A stretch of DNA of 64,000 bases from NCBI RefSeq assembly GCF_036511935.1, contig NZ_AP028878.1, positions 3,658,001 to 3,722,000 of the forward strand. The letters are read 5' to 3'. Position numbers and translations under genes: made by a program. Position 1 is the first letter of the stretch. Each line of letters opens with the position of its first letter. Of this stretch, positions 27,352 to 35,486 are shown piece by piece. The notes under the pieces were generated by a model, which was not told the DNA's origin, made no database searches, and saw only the letters and a program-made list of their open reading frames with translations. The DNA comes from Marinobacter nanhaiticus D15-8W. GTDB lineage: Bacteria; Pseudomonadota; Gammaproteobacteria; Pseudomonadales; Oleiphilaceae.

Positions 27352-27915
27352 TTAGATCTTGCCGACCAGGTCCAGAGACGGAGACAGGGTCTCTTCGCCT
27401 TCTTTCCACTTGGCAGGGCAAACTTCGCCCGGATGGTTACGAACATACTGGGCAGCCTTGACCTTGCGCAGCAGATCGTCTGCATCACGGCCGATGCCTT
27501 CAGCAGTAATTTCCATTGCCTGGATAACACCGTCCGGATCGATCAGGAAGGTGGCACGGTCTGCCAGGCCCTGACCTTCGCGCATCACACCAAAGTTGTT
27601 GGTGATGGTGCCAGTCTGGTCGCCGACCATGTAGTACTGGATCTTGCCGATCGTTTCAGAGCTGTCGTGCCACGCCTTGTGGGTGAAGTGGGTGTCGGTA
27701 GACACGGAGAACACTTCCACACCCAGCTTCTGCAGCTCTTCGTACTTGTCAGCGACGTCGCCAAGCTCAGTCGGGCAAACGAAGGTGAAGTCGGCCGGAT
27801 AGAAGAAGAAGACAGCCCACTTGCCTTTCACGTCGGCATCAGAAATTTCTACAAACTCGCCCGCTTTGTAAGCGGTTGCGTTAAACGGTTTGATCTCGCT
27901 GTTGATCACGCCCAT
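27352..27915 (-). CDS. ahpC: Alkyl hydroperoxide reductase subunit C (peroxiredoxin)
   Basis: 187 residues, exactly the length of E. coli AhpC. Peroxidatic C47 in [13 protein letters not shown], with the conserved Thr44; resolving Cys in [11 protein letters not shown] near residue 166; Prx1-type C-terminal tail. It reduces H2O2, peroxynitrite and organic peroxides using AhpF. It is the first gene of the ahpC-ahpF pair, with a candidate OxyR operator about 90-125 bp upstream. An AAGGAGA RBS precedes the ATG. Confidence 0.98.
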   Translation of the reverse strand: MGVINSEIKPFNATAYKAGEFVEISDADVKGKWAVFFFYPADFTFVCPTELGDVADKYEELQKLGVEVFSVSTDTHFTHKAWHDSSETIGKIQYYMVGDQTGTITNNFGVMREGQGLADRATFLIDPDGVIQAMEITAEGIGRDADDLLRKVKAAQYVRNHPGEVCPAKWKEGEETLSPSLDLVGKI

Positions 27916-28003
27916 TCAGATTTCTCCTTAGATTGTCTGGAATTTACGTTGCTGGAAAGTCGTCTGGAGTTGCTAAGGTAACCGCAACCCGACGGATGAC
28001 GAA

Positions 28004-28040
28004 ATTGATTATGCTTAAATGACCTATAGATAAGCCCTAT
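28004..28040 (-). promoter_or_regulatory. Candidate OxyR operator upstream of ahpC
   Basis: 28026-28040 reads ATAG-N7-CTAT, the core of an OxyR half-operator. One 22-bp step away, 28004-28018 is a weaker copy (ATTG...TTAA). The OxyR tetramer binds two such elements at 22-bp spacing. The proposed target is ahpC. OxyR itself is not in the window. Confidence 0.55.
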
Positions 28041-28243
28041 ATAACCAAAGATCGGCCTGATTTTCGGCTTGCCACAGGAAAAGTCTGGCTCCCGGCGAGA
28101 ATCTCAACCCTGGCATGAATTAAGCTTTCTTCATCCGAACACCGTCGAATGGCGGCTGAGTATACCGGAGGATCCCAAAGTCAGCCTACCCGCGTAAGGT
28201 TTCAGTTTTTTGGAAGGCCAACTCAGTCTTGGAGGAATATTCC

Positions 28244-29146
28244 TTGCGCATGGGCATAACCGTGATCGGCGGCGCCTCCGTCGATACCATCATCCAGTTG
28301 GACACATTCCCCGAACCCACTCCCCAGACCATTTGGCCCCGGGCAGGCTATCGCAGCCTGGGTAGCACGGGCGCTGGCAAAGCCCTGAACCTGGCGGCGC
28401 TGGATATCCCGGTCACGCTGCATACGTTGCTTGGACGGGATGCGGAGGGCCAGTTCATCCGGGACGCCCTGCAGCACCGAAATATCACTCTGCTCGCGGA
28501 AGAGACGGACGCCGGCACGGAGCAGCACGTTAACCTCATGGATGCCAATGGCGATCGCATATCGCTCTTCGTCAATCCGTCAACCGAGCCGGACGCCATT
28601 GATTGGCGTGACGTTCGTACTGCACTGGCGCATTCAGAGTTGGCCGTGATCAATATCCTGGCCTACGCCCGACCTGCGCTGGAGCTTGCGCGTGCAGCAG
28701 GCAAACCCATATGGACCGACCTCCACGACTATGACGGGAAAAACAGCCACCACCAGCCATTTGTCGATGCCGCCGAGGTTGTCTTCCTTTCCAGCGACAA
28801 GCTCCCGGACTATCGACACTTCATGCAACAGCAGATTCACAAGGGGAAGTCTCTGGTGGTCTGCACCCACGGCAGTTGCGGCGCGACGTTAATCGATAGT
28901 CACGGACAATGGATCGAACAGCCCGCCTTCCCGGCCCCGAACATCGAGGACACCAACGGTGCCGGCGACGCCTTTTTTAGCGGTTTTCTCTACGGCTACC
29001 TGGATCGACAGCCACTTGCAACCTGCATGAAGCTCGGAGCCGCCTGCGGTGCGCTCTGCGTCGGCGCCCGCAGTCTGGCAGCACCGACGCTTAGCCGGGA
29101 ATACCTGCAGTCGAGGCTGACAGGGGCTCCCACTTCGCTGGACTGA
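28244..29146 (+). CDS. PfkB-family carbohydrate kinase
   Basis: About 300 residues. The start is either TTG at 28244 (GGAGGAA at proper spacing) or ATG at 28250; I give the TTG because the ATG is 14 bases from the GGAGG. Ribokinase fold: VIGGASVDTIIQL, GSTGAGKALNLAALDIPV (substrate-binding Gly pair), and the catalytic anion-hole motif EDTNGAGDAFFSGF with its Asp base. It phosphorylates a sugar or nucleoside hydroxyl; which one is unknown. It stands alone, divergent from ahpC and convergent with the LuxR regulator. Confidence 0.9.
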   Translation: MRMGITVIGGASVDTIIQLDTFPEPTPQTIWPRAGYRSLGSTGAGKALNLAALDIPVTLHTLLGRDAEGQFIRDALQHRNITLLAEETDAGTEQHVNLMDANGDRISLFVNPSTEPDAIDWRDVRTALAHSELAVINILAYARPALELARAAGKPIWTDLHDYDGKNSHHQPFVDAAEVVFLSSDKLPDYRHFMQQQIHKGKSLVVCTHGSCGATLIDSHGQWIEQPAFPAPNIEDTNGAGDAFFSGFLYGYLDRQPLATCMKLGAACGALCVGARSLAAPTLSREYLQSRLTGAPTSLD

Positions 29147-29190
29147 GCACCCGCCCTATTCCACCACGTGCGTTTGCAGGCCCGGTGCAT

Positions 29191-29859
29191 CTACTGTATC
29201 AGCCCTCTGTGCATCGCCTCATAGACCGCCGCCGGTGCATTCGGCACATTCAGTTTGACAAAGATGCTCTGACGGTGATTCTTGATCGTGGAAAGGCTGG
29301 CCGCCAGGCGCCTTCCCGTATCCGCGACCGAGACGCCGTCGGCGATGCATCGCAGCACCTGTAGCTCTCGATCGGTCAGCAAAGGCCTTGACGAAAGATC
29401 GTAACGGGATGCTTCGGGCGATCGCATCTGCAACTGCAGGTAAAGCTGTATCCCTGTCTGGGCCTCGTCTGAAAAGACCGGCTGACCGGCCGCCACGCGA
29501 CGAATGGCCGATACAATGCGTTCAGTGGGATCATGCTTGCTAAGATAACCTGCAACGCCCGCTGATACGGCTTGACTAACCACATGTCCCTGGCAATCCG
29601 TAGACAGGATCAGGACGCGAGTGGCCAGACCTTCGCTGGCGACGGTGGCACAGATATGGGTCGCGTCGCCGCCGGGCAGCTCGAATTCGCACAGGATGAT
29701 CTCCGGTCGCAGGCGGCGTGCCTTGGCTACCGCCTGTGAGGCGTCTTCAGCTTCACCGACAATCACGAAACCCGGTTCAGCGGACAATATAATTGCTAGC
29801 CCTCTACGTATAAGTGGTAATGGGTCCACCAATAAGATGCGTATATCCATCATGCTCAT
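29191..29859 (-). CDS. LuxR/NarL-type response regulator with altered receiver
   Basis: About 222 residues from MSMMDIRILLV (GGA upstream, weak); a 28-residue extension to 29943 has no RBS. The receiver keeps Asp12 but has Pro at the second acidic position (LLVDPLPLIRRG), and the phospho-acceptor Asp is Glu58 (IILCEFELPGG). Ser and Lys (LILST, GYLSKHDP) remain. The C-terminal helix-turn-helix reads LTDRELQVLRCIADGVSVADTGRRLAASLSTIKNH, a normal GerE/LuxR DNA-binding domain. An Asp-to-Glu change can mimic phosphorylation, so constitutive activity is plausible. No partner kinase is nearby. Confidence 0.9.
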   Translation of the reverse strand: MSMMDIRILLVDPLPLIRRGLAIILSAEPGFVIVGEAEDASQAVAKARRLRPEIILCEFELPGGDATHICATVASEGLATRVLILSTDCQGHVVSQAVSAGVAGYLSKHDPTERIVSAIRRVAAGQPVFSDEAQTGIQLYLQLQMRSPEASRYDLSSRPLLTDRELQVLRCIADGVSVADTGRRLAASLSTIKNHRQSIFVKLNVPNAPAAVYEAMHRGLIQ

Positions 29860-29943
29860 TCCGTGTGATTTTTGAGCTTGCATCGCTAATAAGGCAAGAA
29901 CTATTTTCAGAGCCCCTATCAGTACGGATGAAAATCTAAACAC

Positions 29944-30316
29944 AAATACTGTGAGTGTGAATTAGTTACGGTAATTAGATTATTGATCTTCGTTACACTA
30001 TGGTCGTCGACAGATGCAAATCGACACGTAACTCCCTACGAATACGCGTCAATTAACTCTGAACTGATTAATATAGGCATCTTTTATTGTCACAGCCTTA
30101 AGACTTTTACTACATTTTAATTCTTACGGTTAATCGATGTTTACTTATATGTATTTTATACTTGCCAATGTTAATTAATTGCTTTAAAAAAGCAGACTTT
30201 ATACAGCTTTAATCAACATAATATAAATATTACAATTATCTTTGTTTTTATAAATCATATCGCTAGCAATGAACCTTAATTTCAATTGTTAAACACGCTA
30301 AGTGCTAGCTCAAGAT
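29944..30316. other. AT-rich intergenic region, about 370 bp
   Basis: Strikingly AT-rich against GC-rich surroundings, especially 30090-30290, with long A/T runs and many TTAATTAA-like words. No gene is visible. It separates the LuxR-type regulator from the 3' end of the channel gene, so it must carry the regulator's promoter. Possible target for an H-NS/MvaT-type protein, or foreign DNA. Confidence 0.5.
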
Positions 30317-30919
30317 TCACCTCCATACTGCAGGCCTGACGACCAGCTCCCGCAGTTCGTTGCCACGCATGACAGTAAACCGATCAAGACGCCCAATGCC
30401 CTGCCGTGAAAGTGCACTTACCAGATCATCGGGATACGCAATCGGCTTGTCCTCCACTGACAACACCACGTCATAACTACGCAAGCCTGTTTCGAACGCC
30501 CGCCCGCCTGGGCGCACCGCCAGGACGACAACGCCGCCCTCACTCGGCAGGCTGAGCTGTCTGGCTAAATGATGGTCGTTCAAGACAAACCGCGCGCCCG
30601 GACCTGAACCAGAGGCCGGCTCCAGGGCATGCCTGACGATCCAACGCAGGAAGAGACCAAAGGTCGTTACTCCACACAATACAAAGATCGCGGTTACGGA
30701 TCGGGTCAATTCCGTGGTTGGGACCAAATCGCCGTAGCCCACTGTCGTTAGGGTGATAACGCTGAAGTAGAACGCGTCGGCGAACGACCACTGTTCTGCC
30801 AAAGAAAAGAACAGGGTTCCCGCCAGCAGAATAAACGGCACGACGAACAGGGCCGCCAATAAACGTCTGCGAGTACGCCAACGAACAGCAAGCGTGGATA
30901 TCAACCGTGAATCGTTCAT
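30317..30919 (-). CDS. Two-TM potassium channel fused to a PDZ domain
   Basis: 200 residues. TM1 about 20-40, pore helix about 46-58, selectivity filter TVGYGD at 59-64, TM2 about 72-93: a complete K+ channel pore of the ion-trans-2 type. Instead of an RCK or cyclic-nucleotide domain, residues about 105-195 look like a PDZ domain: GGVVVLAVRPGGRAFETGL, YDVVLSVEDKPIAYPDDLVSAL, then FTVMRGNELRELVVRP. PDZ domains bind C-terminal peptides, so gating could depend on a protein partner. It is the last gene of a four-gene minus-strand run. An AAGGAGG RBS precedes the ATG. Confidence 0.88.
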   Translation of the reverse strand: MNDSRLISTLAVRWRTRRRLLAALFVVPFILLAGTLFFSLAEQWSFADAFYFSVITLTTVGYGDLVPTTELTRSVTAIFVLCGVTTFGLFLRWIVRHALEPASGSGPGARFVLNDHHLARQLSLPSEGGVVVLAVRPGGRAFETGLRSYDVVLSVEDKPIAYPDDLVSALSRQGIGRLDRFTVMRGNELRELVVRPAVWR

Positions 30920-30976
30920 GACGATGACCTCCTTGACCGAAATGGAGAGGCCGCCTGCAGGCGGCCCCTACTGCCT

Positions 30977-31186
30977 CTAGTCTGCAGGCTGGGACTGCTG
31001 GGACATCAGGTTCCGCAGATCCCGGATGTCGTCACGGACAGATTCCAGCTGGTGCGACAGGCCACTGACTTCATCCCGCAGAACGTCCAGGATGCTGAAG
31101 CTGCGTTCGCTTGCCAGCGCCGCCTTGATTTCCGAAATACCATCCTGGATGGCGTTGAGTTGCTGATTTTCCGGTGTAGGACTCAT
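30977..31186 (-). CDS. Small coiled-coil protein
   Basis: 69 residues, no Cys, no membrane segment. Residues about 12-62 are heptad-like (AIQDGISEIKAALASERSF, then SHQLESVRDDIRDLRNLM) and likely form a coiled coil. A strong AAAAGGAGG RBS sits 7 bases before the ATG, which supports a real gene. It lies between the low-complexity gene and the channel gene, 57 bp before the latter. No family recognised; it could be a channel accessory subunit (inference from position only). Confidence 0.72.
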   Translation of the reverse strand: MSPTPENQQLNAIQDGISEIKAALASERSFSILDVLRDEVSGLSHQLESVRDDIRDLRNLMSQQSQPAD

Positions 31187-31299
31187 GGTCTTACCTCCTT
31201 TTCTTGGCTAGTGTTTTCCGTTTTGATGTGCAGGCCGGTCCTGCAGGGATCCTCCGCGGGCATGCAGCCCACGGGGAGGATGCATCGAGCCGGAACAGG

Positions 31300-31818
31300 C
31301 TAGCTATCGTCGCTCGTGTCCGGCTTCACCGATTCGCTACTACGGATGGCCACCCGACTACCGTTGGCCGCATTGCAAGTGGCCGCTGCGGCATCCGGCG
31401 CAGCCGCGACCGCGCCAATTTGACTGGCAGCTGATGCGGAATTGGGCCCAACGACAGCCACCCCCACATCACAGGCCGCGGCGGCATAGTCCTTGCCCAC
31501 TACGACGGAGACGGTGCTCGTGCTGGGGGTATCTCCAACGGCAGAGCTACTTGCACTGGCTGCTGCAGGGCCGTCGCCCTGCTCGGCCTCGGCTGCTACC
31601 GACGTCGTCGCGGCAAAGCCGGGTTTGGCCGACTGTTTTTCGCCCGATTGGCTTTCCTCCTCAGGCGTTACCTCGGCGTAGTTCTTCTGGCCGGAGCTGT
31701 CTCCGACGGAACCTGATGTTGCGCTGCTCATGTTTTCCTCTCCTTCGGCCTTGCCGGATTTATCCTTGGGTTTATCCGCTGTACGCACAGCGGAGCGTGT
31801 CTCTGGTTTGCTACTCAT
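31300..31818 (-). CDS. Low-complexity Ala/Ser-rich hypothetical protein
   Basis: 172 residues from MSSKPETRSAVRTADKPKD, with GAGGGGAAA upstream. A second ATG (MSSATSGSVGD, 31734) has an even better RBS (AAGGAGAGG), giving 144 residues. The first 80 residues are charged and Ser/Glu/Gly-rich and look disordered; the rest is Ala/Ser/Val-rich with two Cys (AAACDVGVAVVG, AAATCNAANG). There is no clear signal peptide or membrane helix. Proteins with such alternating Ala/Gly/Ser/Val blocks can be structural or aggregation-prone. It lies 81 bp after the transporter gene on the same strand. Function unknown. Confidence 0.6.
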   Translation of the reverse strand: MSSKPETRSAVRTADKPKDKSGKAEGEENMSSATSGSVGDSSGQKNYAEVTPEEESQSGEKQSAKPGFAATTSVAAEAEQGDGPAAASASSSAVGDTPSTSTVSVVVGKDYAAAACDVGVAVVGPNSASAASQIGAVAAAPDAAAATCNAANGSRVAIRSSESVKPDTSDDS

Positions 31819-31899
31819 TGCGCTTTCCCCTCTTTTTGCATGGAACCGACAGTCATTGCCTGAAACCGACCATACCCATCGGCGATGCACTCGCGGTGT

Positions 31900-33453
31900 C
31901 TAGAGCACACCGAAGAAACGAACGATGACCAATACGCCGGTCACCACCACGACGACGCCGGAGAGATCCACCAGCAGACCGGTCTTGATCATTCGCTTGA
32001 ACGGGATTTCGCCCGAGCTATAGACGATGGCGTTGGCGGATGTGGAAATCGGCAGCATGAAGCCGTAGATCGCCGCGAAGGTCGCTACCAGTGCGGCCTC
32101 CTGTGGATCGCCGCCGCCTGCGACCGCCAGCGTGGGAATGATGGGCACCAGCACACTGATACTGACCAGGTTGCTGGTGAGCTCGGACATGGAGATGGCG
32201 ATCACCGCTGCGAAAACGCAGACCCAGATCGGGCCGACACCCTGGATGCGCTCGGCGACTGCCTCACCAAGTACTTGAGCGAGTCCGGTCTCAGCCATGA
32301 GCGTACCCAGCGCGAGCGCGGACCCCACCAGGATCAGCGGGCCCCAGTCCATGGCGGCTGTGTCCTGCCAGCGCAGCGTAAAGCCTTCCTTGCGACTGAT
32401 CGGTAGCAGGAACAGCAGAATCGCACCGAGCAGGGCCACAACGGGTGGCGACAGACGCTTCTCGACGAATATGTAGACTGGCGATTCGCTACCGACTACG
32501 ACACTCAGGATCGGCGGTAGCAGCCACAAAGTGATAGCGGCGCCAAAAGCAATCGCAGTATTGATCTCGCCCTGGGACATGCGGCCAAGCTTGCGCCGGC
32601 TTCGCAAGATCTGCGCCTTGGCGTTGGGGATGCGACGCAGCTCCGGCGGATTGATGAACAGCACGGCCACGCAGAGAAGCGCGAAGAGTGCCAGTACGAT
32701 GGGTACGCCCAGGGCCATCCACTCCATCACCGAAATGTGGGTATCGAACCGGGTCTCGATGAAGTGACGCCCGACCATGTTCGATGCGTCGCCGAACGGC
32801 GTCATCAACGCGCCCAGGGTGGCCCCGTATGCCGTCATCAACAGCAAGGCGCTACTCAGGTAGAGCGGCTTGCCCTCAGCCGACGGAGCGCCCCCACGTT
32901 CGATATCATCGGAAAAGGTCTTCACCAGACCGAGGGCGATAGGCAATAGCATTGCGGCAACGGCGCCGTTGTCGATGAAGCCGGACAGTAGGGCTGCCAT
33001 CGCACCGAAGGCCACGACGATGCGCACCGTGGAATTGCCTATGCCCGGAATACTAAGAACCTTCAGGGCGATGCGGTGCCCCAGGCCGTACTTGGACATG
33101 GAGCGCGTAATAATGAAGCCCCCGATCAGCAGGAACAGCGTCGGCGAGGAAAAGGCGCCGAAGACCTGCGAAGCGGACGCCACGTCCAACACGACTGCCA
33201 AGGCAAGTCCCAGCAACGACGTCACCGGGATGGGCAGCGGCTGGAACACCCAGTAGGTCACCGTGACCAGGATTACGGCCAGGAGGTTCTGCTGGGGCGC
33301 TGTCAATGCCGTGGGCAGCATGATGACCGCGATCATCAGGATCGGCCCCATGAAAAGGCCGACCAGTTTACGCCGGTCGATACGGCGCCGTTCAGGTGGG
33401 GTATGTGCCTCGCTTTCCTCGGATATGCGTTTCCTGGCAAAACCGGATGACAT
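31900..33453 (-). CDS. DASS/SLC13-family permease
   Basis: 517 residues, about 12 hydrophobic segments, cytoplasmic basic N-terminus. It has the two hairpin regions of divalent anion:Na+ symporters: LLSGFIDNGAVAAMLLPIAL in the first half and SELTSNLVSISVLVPI in the second, followed by LPISTSANAIVYSSGEIP, the SLC13 signature. The first Ser-Asn-Thr motif is replaced by Asp-Asn-Gly, so substrate or ion coupling may differ from typical dicarboxylate carriers. The first gene of the four-gene run to 30317; RBS TAAGGAGG 7 bases before the ATG. A candidate NsrR-like site is just upstream. Confidence 0.93.
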   Translation of the reverse strand: MSSGFARKRISEESEAHTPPERRRIDRRKLVGLFMGPILMIAVIMLPTALTAPQQNLLAVILVTVTYWVFQPLPIPVTSLLGLALAVVLDVASASQVFGAFSSPTLFLLIGGFIITRSMSKYGLGHRIALKVLSIPGIGNSTVRIVVAFGAMAALLSGFIDNGAVAAMLLPIALGLVKTFSDDIERGGAPSAEGKPLYLSSALLLMTAYGATLGALMTPFGDASNMVGRHFIETRFDTHISVMEWMALGVPIVLALFALLCVAVLFINPPELRRIPNAKAQILRSRRKLGRMSQGEINTAIAFGAAITLWLLPPILSVVVGSESPVYIFVEKRLSPPVVALLGAILLFLLPISRKEGFTLRWQDTAAMDWGPLILVGSALALGTLMAETGLAQVLGEAVAERIQGVGPIWVCVFAAVIAISMSELTSNLVSISVLVPIIPTLAVAGGGDPQEAALVATFAAIYGFMLPISTSANAIVYSSGEIPFKRMIKTGLLVDLSGVVVVVTGVLVIVRFFGVL

Positions 33454-33467
33454 TGTGGAACCTCCTT

Positions 33468-33490
33468 AAGATGCCTTTATTGGGCATCCT
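33468..33490 (-). promoter_or_regulatory. NsrR-like inverted repeat upstream of the DASS gene
   Basis: AAGATGCCTTT-A-TTGGGCATCCT has the 11-1-11 layout of NsrR sites. The left half matches AAGATGCYTTT fully; the right half (read as AGGATGCCCAA) matches at 7 of 11. It lies 15-37 bp upstream of the ATG and could also be a leader hairpin next to the RBS. Confidence 0.35.
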
Positions 33491-33719
33491 AGGGAGGCGG
33501 GCACTTCTCCACTATCCACATACCGGGCAAGAATTCGGCTTTGGTATCAGCAGGAATGACTGCATCGGTAAGCTACACTTTCGTTTATCAGGCAGACTTT
33601 TGGCCAAGAGCTTTGCCGCTGTCCAGACATCCGGCTGAAATCCGTTAACTTCCGACGATGGCCATCGGTTGAGCGCTTGGACAAAAAGATGGCTGTCGAG
33701 GCATGGCGATCCCGATCCT

Positions 33720-34322
33720 TCAGGGATGCCCTATAGCCACGTAACCTGGCTGATCCTCGATTCGCTGTAACCACTCCCGGATACCGCTGTAGGGCTCGAG
33801 ATCGAAGCCGCCTTCATGCGCCACGTGAGTGTAGGCGTAGAGCGAGATGTCGGCGGCCGTCATCGACTCGCCCGCCAGGAACGGAGAGCAGGCAAGTTGC
33901 TGCTCCATGATGCCCAGCGCCTTATAACCGGGTGCCCGGGTGGCTGCGTAGTCAGCAAGACGCTCCTCAGGCATTCCCAGGTAACGCTGGATATAGCGGG
34001 CTACCGCAATATAGGGCTCGTGGCTGTATTGCTCGAAGAACTGCCATTGCTGTACGCGGGCAAGTGCAAGTCGATCTTCCGGCAGGTAGCAGGAGCCAGC
34101 CGCCAGATAGTTGAGGATAGCGTTGGATTCCCACAGGTACTCGCCGTTATCCAGGCGCACGACAGGAATCTTGGTGTTGGGATTCATTGCCCGAAAGGTG
34201 TCTGTGCGGGTCTCATCCTTGAGGATATCGACATCCACCCACTGGTATTCGATATCGAGCAGCGCGGAAATCAGGACCAGTTTGTAGCAATTGCCAGAGA
34301 ATCTGTCGCCGTAAATGTACAT
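33720..34322 (-). CDS. Glutathione S-transferase family protein
   Basis: 200 residues. Thioredoxin-like N-domain: MYIYGDRFSGNCYKLVLISALLDIEYQWVDVD; the cis-Pro motif is KIPVVRLDNGEYLWESNAILNYLA, with Glu-Ser for glutathione binding. The C-domain is helical and ends with FLAGESMTAADISLYAYTHVA, the N-capping motif of GSTs. The Ser at about position 9 or Cys12 could serve as the active-site residue. Substrate unknown. No close neighbour on the same strand. Confidence 0.9.
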   Translation of the reverse strand: MYIYGDRFSGNCYKLVLISALLDIEYQWVDVDILKDETRTDTFRAMNPNTKIPVVRLDNGEYLWESNAILNYLAAGSCYLPEDRLALARVQQWQFFEQYSHEPYIAVARYIQRYLGMPEERLADYAATRAPGYKALGIMEQQLACSPFLAGESMTAADISLYAYTHVAHEGGFDLEPYSGIREWLQRIEDQPGYVAIGHP

Positions 34323-34401
34323 GTCATCTTTATCGTGGATAATTGGATCGGCAGTATGAACCGACCAGGCTGGCCGGGGAATCCAATTATGCCGAACGGC
34401 G

Positions 34402-34461
34402 CATCAAGCATTTTTTGATGGCGAATTCGCCACTGGGCACGTGTCCCTAGAAAGCGGACAC
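34402..34461. repeat. Cluster of palindromes between the GST and Fn3 genes
   Basis: Three perfect inverted repeats follow one another: CATCAA/TTGATG (34402-34420), the 14-bp palindrome TGGCGAATTCGCCA (34419-34432) and GTGTCC/GGACAC (34441-34461). They lie in the divergent promoter region of the GST and Fn3-domain genes and may be operators. Confidence 0.45.
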
Positions 34462-34592
34462 TTGTTCAATATTTTTTGCTCAGCATAATAGCTCCGGCTG
34501 TAACCGCTGAGGATGAGAGTCAGGTCTCGTTGTACCTCCTAAATAAAAGAAGCCTACGCCAGTGGGCTTAAGAAGATACGACAAGGCATATC

Positions 34593-35057
34593 ATGAAACA
34601 CAATAGCCCTTCAGTGGCGCGACGCGCCTTACTGTTCACGGTAGCCCTTTGCTCCACACAAATTGCAGGTCTTGCCATTCCCGCCGCCCAGGCTGATTCC
34701 CGATCACTAACCACCAGCCGATCTACGGATTACGTCACCAGACGCAGCCCCACCGACGCAGAACGTAGTAGCAGTACGGCAACACGACGGGCGGAATATA
34801 CGAAGTTGTACTGGAACGCGCCTGCCACACGCGCCGACGGTTCCAAGCTGTATATGGGAGATATCGATGGCTACAGGATCTACTACAAACTCAAGGATCA
34901 AAGTCGTTACACCACCATCACCATCCATAGTGCCAGCGAGACCAGTTTCTCGCTCTCGGGATTCAGGCCCGGGACTTACGAGTTCTACGTGTCCACCCTG
35001 GACACCGACGGGCTTGAGAGCCAGCCGTCCAGCACGGTGATGGTAAGCGTGATCTAA
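34593..35057 (+). CDS. Secreted single fibronectin type III domain protein
   Basis: 154 residues. Signal peptide about 1-34 (ARRALLFTVALCSTQIAGLAIPAAQA-D), a Ser/Thr/Arg-rich linker, then one Fn3 domain (about 68-154): KLYWNAPATRADG, GYRIYYKLKDQ, SETSFSLSGFRPGTYEFYVS, TDGLESQPSSTVMVSV. Fn3 modules mediate binding, usually as part of larger secreted proteins; a stand-alone copy this small is less common. No neighbour on the same strand suggests a partner. Confidence 0.85.
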   Translation: MKHNSPSVARRALLFTVALCSTQIAGLAIPAAQADSRSLTTSRSTDYVTRRSPTDAERSSSTATRRAEYTKLYWNAPATRADGSKLYMGDIDGYRIYYKLKDQSRYTTITIHSASETSFSLSGFRPGTYEFYVSTLDTDGLESQPSSTVMVSVI

Positions 35058-35330
35058 AGGGATGAAGCCGCAGGGATGCCTTCCGGGCCGTCATCGATCG
35101 TCGATGGCGGCTTCTTCGTCCTGATAACGCCCTTCGTGTTTCTACGAATTGAAACCCACCAAGCAATATATTAGCGAATTGACCTTCTACTTATGCGCAT
35201 TTTGCGCCAATACCTGTTTAGTTTCGGCGGGATAGGTGTTTCCTTGTATTTATAAAAAACATAGCTGGACTTACCATAACTTCACACTGAGTTGAACTCA
35301 AAAGTTAAACCCAAGCAGTGGAGATGTACT

Positions 35331-35486
35331 ATGAAAAGAGTCGCAGGTGTTTTCAGTAAGTGGAGAAAGAAAAGAGACTTCGCGTTTCTGGTAAGCCGTA
35401 TGGACGAGCGTTTGCTTCTGGATGTGGGTTACACCCGCGAGCAGGCAGAAGAGCGTCTGAGCAGACCGTTCTGGAAGTTCGATTAA
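35331..35486 (+). CDS. DUF1127 small protein
   Basis: 51 residues from MKRVAGVFSKW, start set by GTGGAG 8 bases upstream. The pattern FLVSRMDERLLLDVGYTREQAEERL is the DUF1127 motif (LdeRlLrDiGltReqae). Members are short basic proteins, some affecting phosphate uptake or RNA maturation in alphaproteobacteria; the role here is unknown. No operon partner. Confidence 0.88.
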   Translation: MKRVAGVFSKWRKKRDFAFLVSRMDERLLLDVGYTREQAEERLSRPFWKFD

